Shown: piece after piece, positions 1 to 6,845 of the stretch | Position numbering within the stretch: the stretch's first letter is position 1 | Layout of the letters: each line of letters starts with the position of its first letter | DNA from: Streptosporangiaceae bacterium | GTDB lineage: Bacteria > Actinomycetota > Actinomycetes > Streptosporangiales > Streptosporangiaceae | NCBI GenBank assembly: GCA_030040475.1 | Contig: JASHTQ010000755.1 | Location: 1-10,124, forward strand | Direction of reading: 5' to 3' | Length of the DNA stretch: 10,124 bases | Program-made: the position numbers and the translations under genes | The notes under the pieces: generated by a model | The model's input: only the letters and a program-made list of their open reading frames with translations | Told to the model about the DNA's origin: nothing | Databases searched by the model: none

Positions 1-1
1 C

Positions 2-1003
2 CACAACCTCCCGCTGGTGGCCGCGCACTGCCAGCGCATCGGGGTGCTGCGCGAGGGCGTGCTCGTCGAGGAAGGGCCGGCCGCCGACGTGCTGCTCGCG
101 CCCCAGCACCCCTACACCAGGGCGCTGATCGCCGCGCTGCCCGACATCAACGCCGCACGCCGCTCCGGGCCGCGGGCCGCGGTCACGGATCGTACCGCGC
201 CGCAATCCGATTATTCCGAACGATCGGTGGTGCCTGCCCCCGCGCCCGGCCCGCGGCCCGCGGCGTTGGACGAGCCGCTCGTCACGGTGTCCAACCTGAC
301 CAAGCGGTACGACCGCAAGGTCGCGCTGCGGGACGTATCCTTCACGATCGGCCGGGGCGAGGTGCTCGGCCTGGTCGGCGAGTCGGGCAGCGGCAAGACC
401 ACGCTCGGCCTGGCCCTGGCCGGGCTGACCCGCTACGAGGGCACGATCCGCTTCCACGTCGCCGACCGGCACCGGGGCCGCAAGGTGCTGCCGCGCGTCC
501 AGGTGGTCTTCCAGGGCGCGGACGCGTCGCTGAACCCGCGCCGCAGCGTCCGCCGGGTGCTGGCCAGGTCCATCGAGCTGCTCGACGGCACCGGGACCGT
601 CGAGCAGCTCGCGGCGCGCACCGGGGTGGCGGAGGACCTGCTCGACAAGCTGCCGCACCAGCTGTCCGGCGGGCAGAAGCAGCGGGTGACGATCGCCAGG
701 GCCTTCGCCGGGCACGTGCCGCTGGTGATCTGCGACGAGCCGACCTCCGCGCTCGACGTCTCCAGCCAGGCGCGGCTGCTCGACCTGCTCGCCGAACTGC
801 AGGAGCGCACCGGGGTCTCCTACCTGTTCATCTCGCACGACCTGGCCGTGGTGCGCCAGGTCTCCGATCGCATCGGCGTGCTGTACGACGGCGAGCTCGT
901 CGAGCTCAAGGCCGCCGAGCAGGTCTTCACCGAACCGGAGCATCCGTACACGCAGTCGCTTGTCGACTCCGCGCTCTCGCTGCGGCGAGCGCGCACGCCC
1001 TGA
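2..1003 (+). CDS. Peptide-type ABC importer, fused double ATPase (3' part)
   Basis: This is the energising subunit of an ABC importer of the oligopeptide/dipeptide/nickel family, acting at the inner face of the membrane. The frame is open to the left edge, so the gene starts outside the window; 333 residues are visible. Residues 1-50 are the end of a first ATPase domain, with the H-loop His at residue 1 and the family-specific C-terminal motif QHPYTRALIAALPD. A linker of about 35 residues follows. The second ATPase domain is complete: Walker A GESGSGKTT (126-134), Q-loop Gln 171, signature LSGGQKQR (221-228), Walker B ending CDEPTSALD (244-252), H-loop HD (279-280), and a second HPYTQSL motif near 314. 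The Q-loop reads QGADASLNP where this family usually has QDPYASLNP. Fused DppD-DppF-type ATPases run to about 550 residues, so roughly 40% is missing. Binding protein and permeases are expected just upstream. The transported substrate cannot be read from an ATPase. Confidence 0.93.
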   Translation, partial: HNLPLVAAHCQRIGVLREGVLVEEGPAADVLLAPQHPYTRALIAALPDINAARRSGPRAAVTDRTAPQSDYSERSVVPAPAPGPRPAALDEPLVTVSNLTKRYDRKVALRDVSFTIGRGEVLGLVGESGSGKTTLGLALAGLTRYEGTIRFHVADRHRGRKVLPRVQVVFQGADASLNPRRSVRRVLARSIELLDGTGTVEQLAARTGVAEDLLDKLPHQLSGGQKQRVTIARAFAGHVPLVICDEPTSALDVSSQARLLDLLAELQERTGVSYLFISHDLAVVRQVSDRIGVLYDGELVELKAAEQVFTEPEHPYTQSLVDSALSLRRARTP

Positions 1004-1014
1004 TGCCGAAGGAC

Positions 1015-1025
1015 GGAAGGTAAGG
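1015..1025 (+). promoter_or_regulatory. Ribosome binding site of the SsuD-like gene
   Basis: A purine-rich stretch, GGAAGGTAAGG, ends 4 bases before the ATG at 1030. It supports that ATG as the start. The 26-base gap after the ABC ATPase stop contains no recognisable promoter or terminator, so the two genes are probably co-transcribed. Confidence 0.6.
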
Positions 1026-1029
1026 TCCG

Positions 1030-2154
1030 ATGCCGATCGAACTGCGTTCCTGGATCAACCCGCAGTCGTACAGCAACAGCTACTCGACGGCGCCGATAGC
1101 GCGGGAGGCCGCCTACTTCACGCCGGTACCCGAGCCGGTCACCGCGGACCCCGATTACATCAGCTCCGAGGCGCGGGAGTACGAGGCCGCCGGGTATGAC
1201 TCCAGCATCATCCCGCAGAGCGCGACGTGGCCAGACGTCACCGTGACCGCCGCCTGGGCGCTCGCGCACACCCAGCGGCTGCGGGTGGTGCTTGCCCATC
1301 GTCCCGGCACCCAGGCCCCGACCGCCGCCGCCCGCGCGGTGGCGACCCTGGACCGGCTGTCCGGCGGCCGGGCCGGCGTCCACCTGATCCTCGGCAGCAG
1401 GGGCGGCTCCGACCTGCCGCGCGACGGGGACCTGGCCGACCGCGAGGCGCGGTACCGGCGCGCGGCCGAGTACCTGGAGGTCTTCACCGGGGTGCTCACC
1501 AGGGACGCGCCGTTCGACTTCGACGGCGAGTTCTACCAGGTGCGGGGCGCGTTCTCCGGCGTGAAGCCGGTGCAGTCGCCGCGGCCGGTGATCTCGGTGC
1601 CCGCGGAGTCGGCCGAGGCGATCGAGCTCGGCGCCCGGTTCGGCGACGTGCTCGCCTTCCACGGGACCTCCCGCGCGAACGCGGCGGAGAAGATCGCCCA
1701 GGCGCGGGTCGCCACCGCGGCGGCGGGCCGGAACCCGGGCTTCTGGGTCAACCTCAACATGCTCGTCGGCGAGACCGACGAGGGGGCCCGCCAGCATCTG
1801 CGCGACCTGGAGCAGTCGATCAGGCGGCTGCAGGAGTTCCGGTCGGGGGGCGAGCGCGCGGCGGTCCGGTCCATCCGCGAGGACCGCTTCGCCGACGTCA
1901 GCCCGGCCGGCACGGCGTGGGAAGACGACGTGCTCTACCTCGGCCTCACCGTGCTCGCGCGGGCGACCCCGACGCTGGTCGGCTCGCCCGCCAGCATCGC
2001 GGATGCCGTCCTGGCCTACCACGACCTGGGCATCGGCGTCGTCACGCTCGGCAGCCACGTCACCAGCCGGCCGGACGCGGAGCTGCGCCAGGAGACGCTC
2101 CGGCTGATCAAGCAGGCCGTGGCCGGCCGCGACGCCGCGAGGCACGCCGCATGA
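1030..2154 (+). CDS. LLM flavin-dependent monooxygenase, SsuD-like
   Basis: This is a 374-residue cytoplasmic enzyme of the bacterial luciferase fold (TIM barrel), closest in pattern to alkanesulfonate monooxygenase SsuD. SsuD uses FMNH2 from a partner reductase and O2 to release sulfite from alkanesulfonates. Visible family features are the LDRLSGGRAGVHLILG segment (108-123, SsuD-type LDRLS.GR), RYRRAAEYLEVF (141-152), DFDGEFYQV (163-171), and a C-terminal half with NLNMLVGETDEGA (241-253). The length matches SsuD (about 380 residues). The start is the ATG with a good ribosome binding site. The stop overlaps the next start (ATGA), implying translational coupling. No flavin reductase gene is in the window, so FMNH2 must come from elsewhere. 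The substrate is inferred from the family only; SsuD-like proteins also act on other sulfonates, sulfones and unrelated compounds. Confidence 0.9.
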   Translation: MPIELRSWINPQSYSNSYSTAPIAREAAYFTPVPEPVTADPDYISSEAREYEAAGYDSSIIPQSATWPDVTVTAAWALAHTQRLRVVLAHRPGTQAPTAAARAVATLDRLSGGRAGVHLILGSRGGSDLPRDGDLADREARYRRAAEYLEVFTGVLTRDAPFDFDGEFYQVRGAFSGVKPVQSPRPVISVPAESAEAIELGARFGDVLAFHGTSRANAAEKIAQARVATAAAGRNPGFWVNLNMLVGETDEGARQHLRDLEQSIRRLQEFRSGGERAAVRSIREDRFADVSPAGTAWEDDVLYLGLTVLARATPTLVGSPASIADAVLAYHDLGIGVVTLGSHVTSRPDAELRQETLRLIKQAVAGRDAARHAA

Positions 2155-3446
2155 GCCGGCACGCGCATCTCACCGCGTTCCTGACCGGCGTGGGCTACCA
2201 CGAGTCCGCGTGGAAGCTGGCGGACCCGGCGGACCTGGCCGGCCCCGCCCGGTTCGGCGTGCTCGAGCGGGCGGCGCTGGACGCCGAGCGCGGGCTGCTC
2301 GACGCCGTCTTCTTCGCCGACTCCCCCGGGCTGGCGATCTTCCGCGCCAGGTACTTCCCGCAGGTCGGCTTCGACCCGCTCGAGCTGCTCGCGGCGCTGT
2401 CCCGCAGCACGACGCGGATCGGCCTGATCGCGACCGCGTCCACCACCTACAGCGCGCCGTACGACCTGGCGCGCCGGCTCGCCACCGTCGACCACCTGTC
2501 CGGCGGCCGGGCGGGCTGGAACATCGTGACCACCAGGTACGCGGGGGCGGCAGGCAACTTCGGGCTCGCGGCGCACCCGGACCCCGCGGACCGCTACGCG
2601 CGGGCGCGGGAGTTCGTCGAGGTCGTCACACGGCTGTGGGACAGCTGGGAGGCCGGCGCGGTCCTTGCCGACCAGGAGAAGGGCATCTGGGCGGACACCG
2701 ACCTGATCAGGCCGGTCGACTTCCACGGCCGGTTCTTCGACGTCAGCGGCGCGCTGACGCTGCCCCGCTCGCCGCAGGGCCGGCCCGCGTTCGCCCAGGC
2801 CGGCTCGTCGGGGCCGGGCATCGAGCTGGCCGGGCAGAGCGCCGACCTGGTCTTCGCGGCGCAGCCGGACATCCCGTCCGGGCGCCGGTTCCGCGAGTCG
2901 ATCCGCGGTGCCGCCCGCCGCCACGGGCGGGACCCGGACGACGTGCTCGTGCTGCCCGGCGTGGCGTTCGTGCTCGGCAGCACCGAGGCGGAGGCGCGGG
3001 CGCTGCGGGCCGACCTGGAGGAGCGGGTCGACCCCGAGTTCCGCTGGCGCAACCTGGCGCACAACGCGGGGCTCGACGCCGGGCTGATCGACCCGGACAG
3101 GCCGCTGACGCAGGCGGCCATCGCGGCCGCAAGCCGGACCAGCCGCACCGACGAGATCGTGCGCCGCGGGTGGGAGAGCGGCAAGACGTTCCGCCAGCTC
3201 GCCGACGAGCTGACCGGGCTGCCCGGCGGCCTGGAGTTCACCGGGACCCCGGAGCAGTTCGCCGACCTCATCGAGGCCTGGCTGGCCGGCGGCGCGAGCG
3301 ACGGCTTCACCCTGCAGCCGACGACGCTGCCCGGCTCGCTCCGCCGGTTCGCCGACCACGTGGTGCCGATCCTGCAGGCCCGGGGCCTGCACCGGGCCGA
3401 GTACACCGCCACCACCCTGCGCGGGCACCTGCGGGACGACCGGTGA
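2151..3446 (+). CDS. Flavin monooxygenase, NtaA/SnaA/DszA family
   Basis: This 431-residue cytoplasmic FMNH2-dependent monooxygenase belongs to the branch that includes nitrilotriacetate monooxygenase NtaA, EDTA monooxygenase EmoA, dibenzothiophene sulfone monooxygenase DszA, pristinamycin IIA synthase SnaA and Bacillus YtnJ/CmoJ. Supporting sequence includes the N-terminal AFLTGVGYHESAWKL (9-23), VDHLSGGRAGWNIVTT (113-128), NFG (136-138), YARAREFVEVVTRLWDSWE (149-167), and the flavin-site stretch LPRSPQGRPAFAQAGSSGPG (204-223) followed by ADLVFAAQ (231-238). Length is normal for the family (about 430-450). The ATG overlaps the upstream stop by 4 bases, and a GAGG sequence lies about 9 bases before it. 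The next gene starts inside its stop (GTGA). Characterised members cut C-N or C-S bonds or desaturate a ring, so the family alone does not give the substrate; the linked importer suggests an imported small molecule. Confidence 0.92.
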   Translation: MSRHAHLTAFLTGVGYHESAWKLADPADLAGPARFGVLERAALDAERGLLDAVFFADSPGLAIFRARYFPQVGFDPLELLAALSRSTTRIGLIATASTTYSAPYDLARRLATVDHLSGGRAGWNIVTTRYAGAAGNFGLAAHPDPADRYARAREFVEVVTRLWDSWEAGAVLADQEKGIWADTDLIRPVDFHGRFFDVSGALTLPRSPQGRPAFAQAGSSGPGIELAGQSADLVFAAQPDIPSGRRFRESIRGAARRHGRDPDDVLVLPGVAFVLGSTEAEARALRADLEERVDPEFRWRNLAHNAGLDAGLIDPDRPLTQAAIAAASRTSRTDEIVRRGWESGKTFRQLADELTGLPGGLEFTGTPEQFADLIEAWLAGGASDGFTLQPTTLPGSLRRFADHVVPILQARGLHRAEYTATTLRGHLRDDR

Positions 3447-4489
3447 CGCGGCTGCGCATCGCCATCCACTCCGACCTGCGCGAGCACGGCGACCAGGCGA
3501 CCGTCTACCGCGACACCTTGGACCTGTTCGTCCGCGCCGAGGAACTGGGCTTCGAGACCGCCTGGGTGCGCTCGTACAAGTTCCGCAGGGCCGGCGGCAC
3601 ACCCGGGTTCAGCTTTCCCGGCGGGCTGCCGTCGCCGTTCCCGTTTCTCGGCGCGCTGGCCGGCCGCACCTCGCGGATCCGGCTCGGCACCGCGGTCGTG
3701 CCGCTGCCGCTGGAGAACGTGGTCCGGGTCGCCGAGGACGCCGCGGTGCTCGACGCGATCAGCGGCGGGCGGCTCGAGCTCGGCGTGTCCAACGGCGGCC
3801 GGCCGCCGATCGCCGCCGCCCTCGGCATCGACCTGGACCCGGACCCGGCCCGGAAGAAGGCCGGGTACCTGCGCTCCCTGGCCGCGCTCGCCTCGATCCT
3901 CGACGGCAACCCGGTCAACGGCACGGACCAGGAGCTCAACCCGCCCGCGCCCGGCCTGTCGGCCCGCATCTGGGAGTCCGCGCTCACCAAGCAGACCGGG
4001 CACGACTCCGCCCTCAGGCGCAACGGCGTGCTCATCGGCACCACGCAGACGGTGCCCGCAGAGGTCACCGCGGCCGCCTACCACGAGAGCCTCCCGGACG
4101 GCGTGCCGCCCCGGGTCGGCCTCGTCGTCCACGTCCACCCCGCCGCGGACCGCCGGGCCGGCCTCGCCGCGCTCGCGGCGGACCTGGAGACGGTCTACGC
4201 CTGGGGTAAGGACTGGCTCCCGCCGGCCCGCACGCTGGCGGAAAAGGCGGCGGTCATCAACGTCCACTACGGGACGCCCGAGCAGATCGTCGCGTCGATC
4301 CGCGCGTTCCCCGCCCTCCGGTTCACCACCGAGCTGCAGTTCTCCGTGGCGTACGGGACGACGAGCAGCGCGCAGCGGCTGGCGGCGGTCGAGGCGATCG
4401 CGACCGAGATCGCGCCGGCGCTCGGCTGGAAGCCGGCGCACCCGGCACCGGACGGCGCCGCGCCCGGTGCCGGCCCGATCATCCGCTAG
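3443..4489 (+). CDS. Luciferase-like FMN-dependent monooxygenase, unassigned subfamily
   Basis: This is a 348-residue protein and the third LLM-fold oxidoreductase of the operon. It starts at a GTG that overlaps the upstream stop by 4 bases; there is no strong Shine-Dalgarno, so translation probably depends on coupling. Clear luciferase-family segments are RAEELGFETAWV (31-42), TSRIRLGTAVVPLPLENVVR (76-95) and LDAISGGRLELGVSNGG (103-119). The middle has RIWESALT (175-182), then an RRNGVLIGTT segment (192-201) typical of the flavin-binding side of the barrel. It may belong to the uncharacterised FMN-dependent groups often found next to peptide-type ABC transporters (for example KPN_01858-like), but that assignment is from memory of the motif pattern. 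The C-terminal 20 residues are Ala/Pro/Gly-rich and look unstructured. The stop codon lies inside the end of the convergent cupin gene. The substrate is unknown. Confidence 0.87.
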   Translation: MTRLRIAIHSDLREHGDQATVYRDTLDLFVRAEELGFETAWVRSYKFRRAGGTPGFSFPGGLPSPFPFLGALAGRTSRIRLGTAVVPLPLENVVRVAEDAAVLDAISGGRLELGVSNGGRPPIAAALGIDLDPDPARKKAGYLRSLAALASILDGNPVNGTDQELNPPAPGLSARIWESALTKQTGHDSALRRNGVLIGTTQTVPAEVTAAAYHESLPDGVPPRVGLVVHVHPAADRRAGLAALAADLETVYAWGKDWLPPARTLAEKAAVINVHYGTPEQIVASIRAFPALRFTTELQFSVAYGTTSSAQRLAAVEAIATEIAPALGWKPAHPAPDGAAPGAGPIIR

Positions 4490-4988
4490 CGGGGCCGTTG
4501 CCGGCCAGAGCCTCGCCGGTGAGCGCCGCAAGCAGCCGCGGGCTCGCCGGCGATTCCTCGTCGGCCGACCCCGGCGTCCGCTGCAGCAGCCCGTCGACGA
4601 CCTCGTAATAGCCGATCGAGCGCAGCGGCGGGGAGTAGACGTGCAGGGTGACCGCGCCCGCGTCGTGGTACATCCGGTGGATGCCGTCGGGCGGGACCCA
4701 GAACGAGCCGCCCGCCTCGTACCGGCGGACGCGCCGGCCGCCGCCGATCGGCAGCCCCTCGTTGGTCACGCTTCCCCTGATCACGTGCACGCCGGCCGCG
4801 GACCCGTCGTGGTCGTGGAACCCGGTGTCACGCGGCTCAAGCATCACGTTGAGCCAGGCGATGGAGTCCTCGTCCTGCCAGAGCACGACCGACTCGCCGG
4901 CCCCCGTGGTGGGCAGCGCGGCCACGTCCACCAGGGCGGCCGCGCGCCCGGCCAGCGCGGCGCACTCGGCGGCCGGCAGCGCGGCCAC
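4479..4988 (-). CDS. Cysteine-dioxygenase-like cupin (thiol dioxygenase family)
   Basis: This 169-residue single-domain cupin is probably a mononuclear Fe(II) thiol dioxygenase. The HDH pair (His58, His60) and His104 in DGIHRMYH fit the three iron ligands of cysteine dioxygenase (CDO). TLHVYSPPL (114-122) matches the CDO catalytic stretch SxHxYSPP, keeping His116 and Tyr118 of the Ser-His-Tyr triad, with Thr for Ser. The CDO cross-link Cys position is Ala65 by my alignment. The region where CDO has the carboxylate-binding Arg (VVLWQDE, 34-40) has no Arg, so the thiol may not be cysteine. CDO itself oxidises cysteine to cysteine sulfinate. The start is the GTG in TAGTG, overlapping the upstream stop by one base; the same frame stays open further upstream, but that part is antisense-like shadow of the oxygenase gene. 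The last 11 bases overlap the convergent monooxygenase gene. Confidence 0.82.
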   Translation of the reverse strand: MAALPAAECAALAGRAAALVDVAALPTTGAGESVVLWQDEDSIAWLNVMLEPRDTGFHDHDGSAAGVHVIRGSVTNEGLPIGGGRRVRRYEAGGSFWVPPDGIHRMYHDAGAVTLHVYSPPLRSIGYYEVVDGLLQRTPGSADEESPASPRLLAALTGEALAGNGPASG

Positions 4989-6022
4989 TAGCGGCCCGCC
5001 GAGTTCTCGGCGAGCTCGGCGACGTAGGGCCTGCCCTCGCGCCACGCGGTGACCTGCTCGGGCCGGCCGAACACCTTCAGGTAGTTCTCCACGCCGTCCT
5101 TGACCAGCTCCCACTGGGTGACCGGCTCGTAGTCGGTCTCCTCCCCCGGCTCGACGAACGGGGCCAGCGGCTCGAGCACCTGCTCCAGGCCCGGGTAGTA
5201 GAAGATGGCCACCGACCGGCGCTTTTGCGTGCCGCCTGCCACTACCCGGTGCCGGGCCGGGCGCAGCAGCCCGTTGGTCCAGCGGGTGAGCAGCGTGCCG
5301 GAGAAGACCTGCAGGGCGCCGGGCACGATCGGCACCGGCAGCCAGTCCCCGTCGGGAAGCTGGACCTGCAGTCCCTCGTAGTCGCCGCCCTGGGCGAGGA
5401 TCGTCACCGCGGAGCCGTCGGCGTGCTCGAGCAGCAGCAGCTTGTCCTCGTCGTTGCCGGTATCCGGGTAGGTCCAGGTCGGGTAGTTGTTCACGGTGAA
5501 GCTCAGGTACGGCAGCGGGCTCACCGGGAACGTGCCATCCGGCAGCCCCCGCGCCCGCGCGTACAGGCCGAGCACGCGCTCGGCGACCGACCGTCCCGCC
5601 GCGATGTAGCGGAACGTCAGGTCGCGCAGCCCCGGGTCGTCGGCCGGCCACACGTTGTCGTGAGCGTAGAGGCCGAGGTATTCCTCGGCCAGGCCGGCCG
5701 CCCTGGCCTGGCCGGCGTTGTCGAACTGGCCGACGTTGAAGCGCTCGAGCTCGAGGCGGCCGAAGTCGTCGGGCCACTGCCGCCAGCCCCGGTACGGGTG
5801 GCCCGTCGGGCTGGTCAGCTCGGCCTTGCGATCCCTGGGCAGGTCGAGCAGCCGCCCGATGCGCTGGTCGAATTCGCTGATCAGGTGCTCGGGGACGCCG
5901 TGGTTGAGCACCTGGATGATGCCGACGGTCTCGGTAGCCTCCCTGACCTGGCCGAGGAGTTCCTCGGGGGCATCCGGGGCGGTCGCGGCCGCAAGGTCGA
6001 TGACGGGGATGACAGAGGTCAT
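4988..6022 (-). CDS. Fe(II) oxygenase, isopenicillin N synthase-like
   Basis: This is a 344-residue cytoplasmic non-heme iron oxygenase of the isopenicillin N synthase / 2-oxoglutarate oxygenase superfamily, of usual family length. The N-terminal DIOX_N-type region has IPVIDL (5-10) and QVLNHGVPEHLI (37-48). The double-stranded beta-helix core carries the iron-binding HxD (His200, Asp202) in LLLLEHADGSAVTIL, the distal His258 in ARHRVV, and the RxS motif Arg268-Ser270 in KRRSVAIFYY, which in this superfamily usually binds the 2-oxoglutarate carboxylate. Most relatives therefore couple 2-oxoglutarate decarboxylation to substrate oxidation; a 2OG-independent reaction like that of isopenicillin N synthase cannot be excluded. 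The ATG at 6022 has a GAGGA ribosome binding site. It lies 34 bases after the DUF427 gene and its stop overlaps the CDO-like start by 1 base. The substrate is unknown. Confidence 0.9.
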   Translation of the reverse strand: MTSVIPVIDLAAATAPDAPEELLGQVREATETVGIIQVLNHGVPEHLISEFDQRIGRLLDLPRDRKAELTSPTGHPYRGWRQWPDDFGRLELERFNVGQFDNAGQARAAGLAEEYLGLYAHDNVWPADDPGLRDLTFRYIAAGRSVAERVLGLYARARGLPDGTFPVSPLPYLSFTVNNYPTWTYPDTGNDEDKLLLLEHADGSAVTILAQGGDYEGLQVQLPDGDWLPVPIVPGALQVFSGTLLTRWTNGLLRPARHRVVAGGTQKRRSVAIFYYPGLEQVLEPLAPFVEPGEETDYEPVTQWELVKDGVENYLKVFGRPEQVTAWREGRPYVAELAENSAGR

Positions 6023-6030
6023 GACGGTAT

Positions 6031-6035
6031 TCCTC
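6031..6035 (-). promoter_or_regulatory. Ribosome binding site of the Fe(II) oxygenase gene
   Basis: On the minus strand GAGGA lies 8 bases before the ATG at 6022, within the 34-base gap that is the only real intergenic space of the minus-strand operon. It supports the chosen start. No promoter-like hexamers are visible in this gap. Confidence 0.6.
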
Positions 6036-6056
6036 GCTCGGTGCCGGCGGAGCTGG

Positions 6057-6845
6057 CTAGGACCACTTGGTGACGGGGCGCTCCTGCGGCACGCCGTCGA
6101 CGACGATGTCGGTCTTCTCGTTGAAGAAGGCGAGCAGGTTCTCGATCTTCGGCGTCTCCGGGATCGGCGCCGGGTAGCTCCACACGATGTCCTCGTGCAG
6201 TTCGCCGCCGGCCCGCACCGACCAGTAGACGGCTTCCCCCTTATACGGGCAGCGGGTCCGCTTCGGGCTCGGCTCGAGCAGGTCGAGCCGGACGTCGAGC
6301 TTCGGCAGGTAGTAGCGGACCGGCAGGCCGGTCTCGAACAGCAGCCTCGGGCGCCGACTCTCCGCCACGACCACGCCGTCCACCAGGACCTGGACGTGCT
6401 TCGAGGAGTTCAGCACGTCCACCCGGTGGTAGGGGTCGCGGGGATGCCTGAAAACCTCGTCGTCCTCCTCGTACCAGGCATCCGCCTGGTCCCAGTAGAA
6501 GGCGACGTAGTCCCTGAGCTGGGGCACCGAGTCGATCGGATCCGGGTAGGCCCATACCGCGTTCTCGTGGCGCTGCCCGCCCGCGACGACGGTGTAGTAC
6601 GAGGCGTCGCCCTTGTACGGGCAGTGGGTGTGGTGGCTGGTCGGCTCGAGCAGGTCGAACCGGACGTCGTGGCGGGGGAAGTAGTACACCGGCAGGTGCC
6701 CGGTCTCGAACAGGTACACCGTCCTGCTGCTGTCCGCCACCGCCTCGCCGCCGAAGAACACCCGCACCCGCCGCTGGTTCGGCTCGGTCCGCACCCGCGG
6801 CGTAAGGGCCGTCTGGCTGGTGAGGTGTTCGGTCGCCTGTGTCAT
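6057..6845 (-). CDS. Tandem DUF427 domain protein
   Basis: This 262-residue protein consists of two DUF427 domains (Pfam PF04248, also called NTP_transf_9), a small beta-rich domain of unknown biochemical function. Copy 1 spans about 25-130 and copy 2 about 145-255. The copies share FETGxxPVxYxxP (46-57 and 170-181), DVRxDLLEP (60-68 and 184-192), the hallmark CPYKG (75-79 and 199-203), and a W[AS]YPxPI segment (98-104 and 222-228). No signal peptide or membrane segment is seen, so it is probably cytoplasmic. The repeated Cys and aromatic residues are the conserved surface, but no metal site or catalysis is established for the family. The ATG overlaps the hydrolase-fold gene stop by 4 bases (ATGA) and is preceded by GAGGGA at 6856-6851. 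Its position inside an oxygenase operon suggests a role in the same pathway. Confidence 0.92.
   Translation of the reverse strand: MTQATEHLTSQTALTPRVRTEPNQRRVRVFFGGEAVADSSRTVYLFETGHLPVYYFPRHDVRFDLLEPTSHHTHCPYKGDASYYTVVAGGQRHENAVWAYPDPIDSVPQLRDYVAFYWDQADAWYEEDDEVFRHPRDPYHRVDVLNSSKHVQVLVDGVVVAESRRPRLLFETGLPVRYYLPKLDVRLDLLEPSPKRTRCPYKGEAVYWSVRAGGELHEDIVWSYPAPIPETPKIENLLAFFNEKTDIVVDGVPQERPVTKWS

Noticed and set aside
820..2145. Long minus-strand open frame (about 440 codons)
   Set aside because: The translation is Arg/Gly/Ala-rich with no domain and lies antisense to two genes with strong family matches; a typical high-GC shadow.
1227..2150. Open plus-strand frame upstream of and continuous with the NtaA-like gene
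   Set aside because: It is an Arg/Gly/Pro-rich out-of-frame reading of the SsuD-like gene; the NtaA homology starts exactly at the ATG at 2151.
2016..4531. Two long overlapping minus-strand open frames (about 530 and 645 codons)
   Set aside because: Both are antisense to confidently identified monooxygenase genes and have low-complexity composition without motifs.
4989..5777. Upstream extension of the cupin frame on the minus strand
   Set aside because: It is the out-of-frame reading of the Fe(II) oxygenase gene; cupin similarity begins only after the GTG at 4988.
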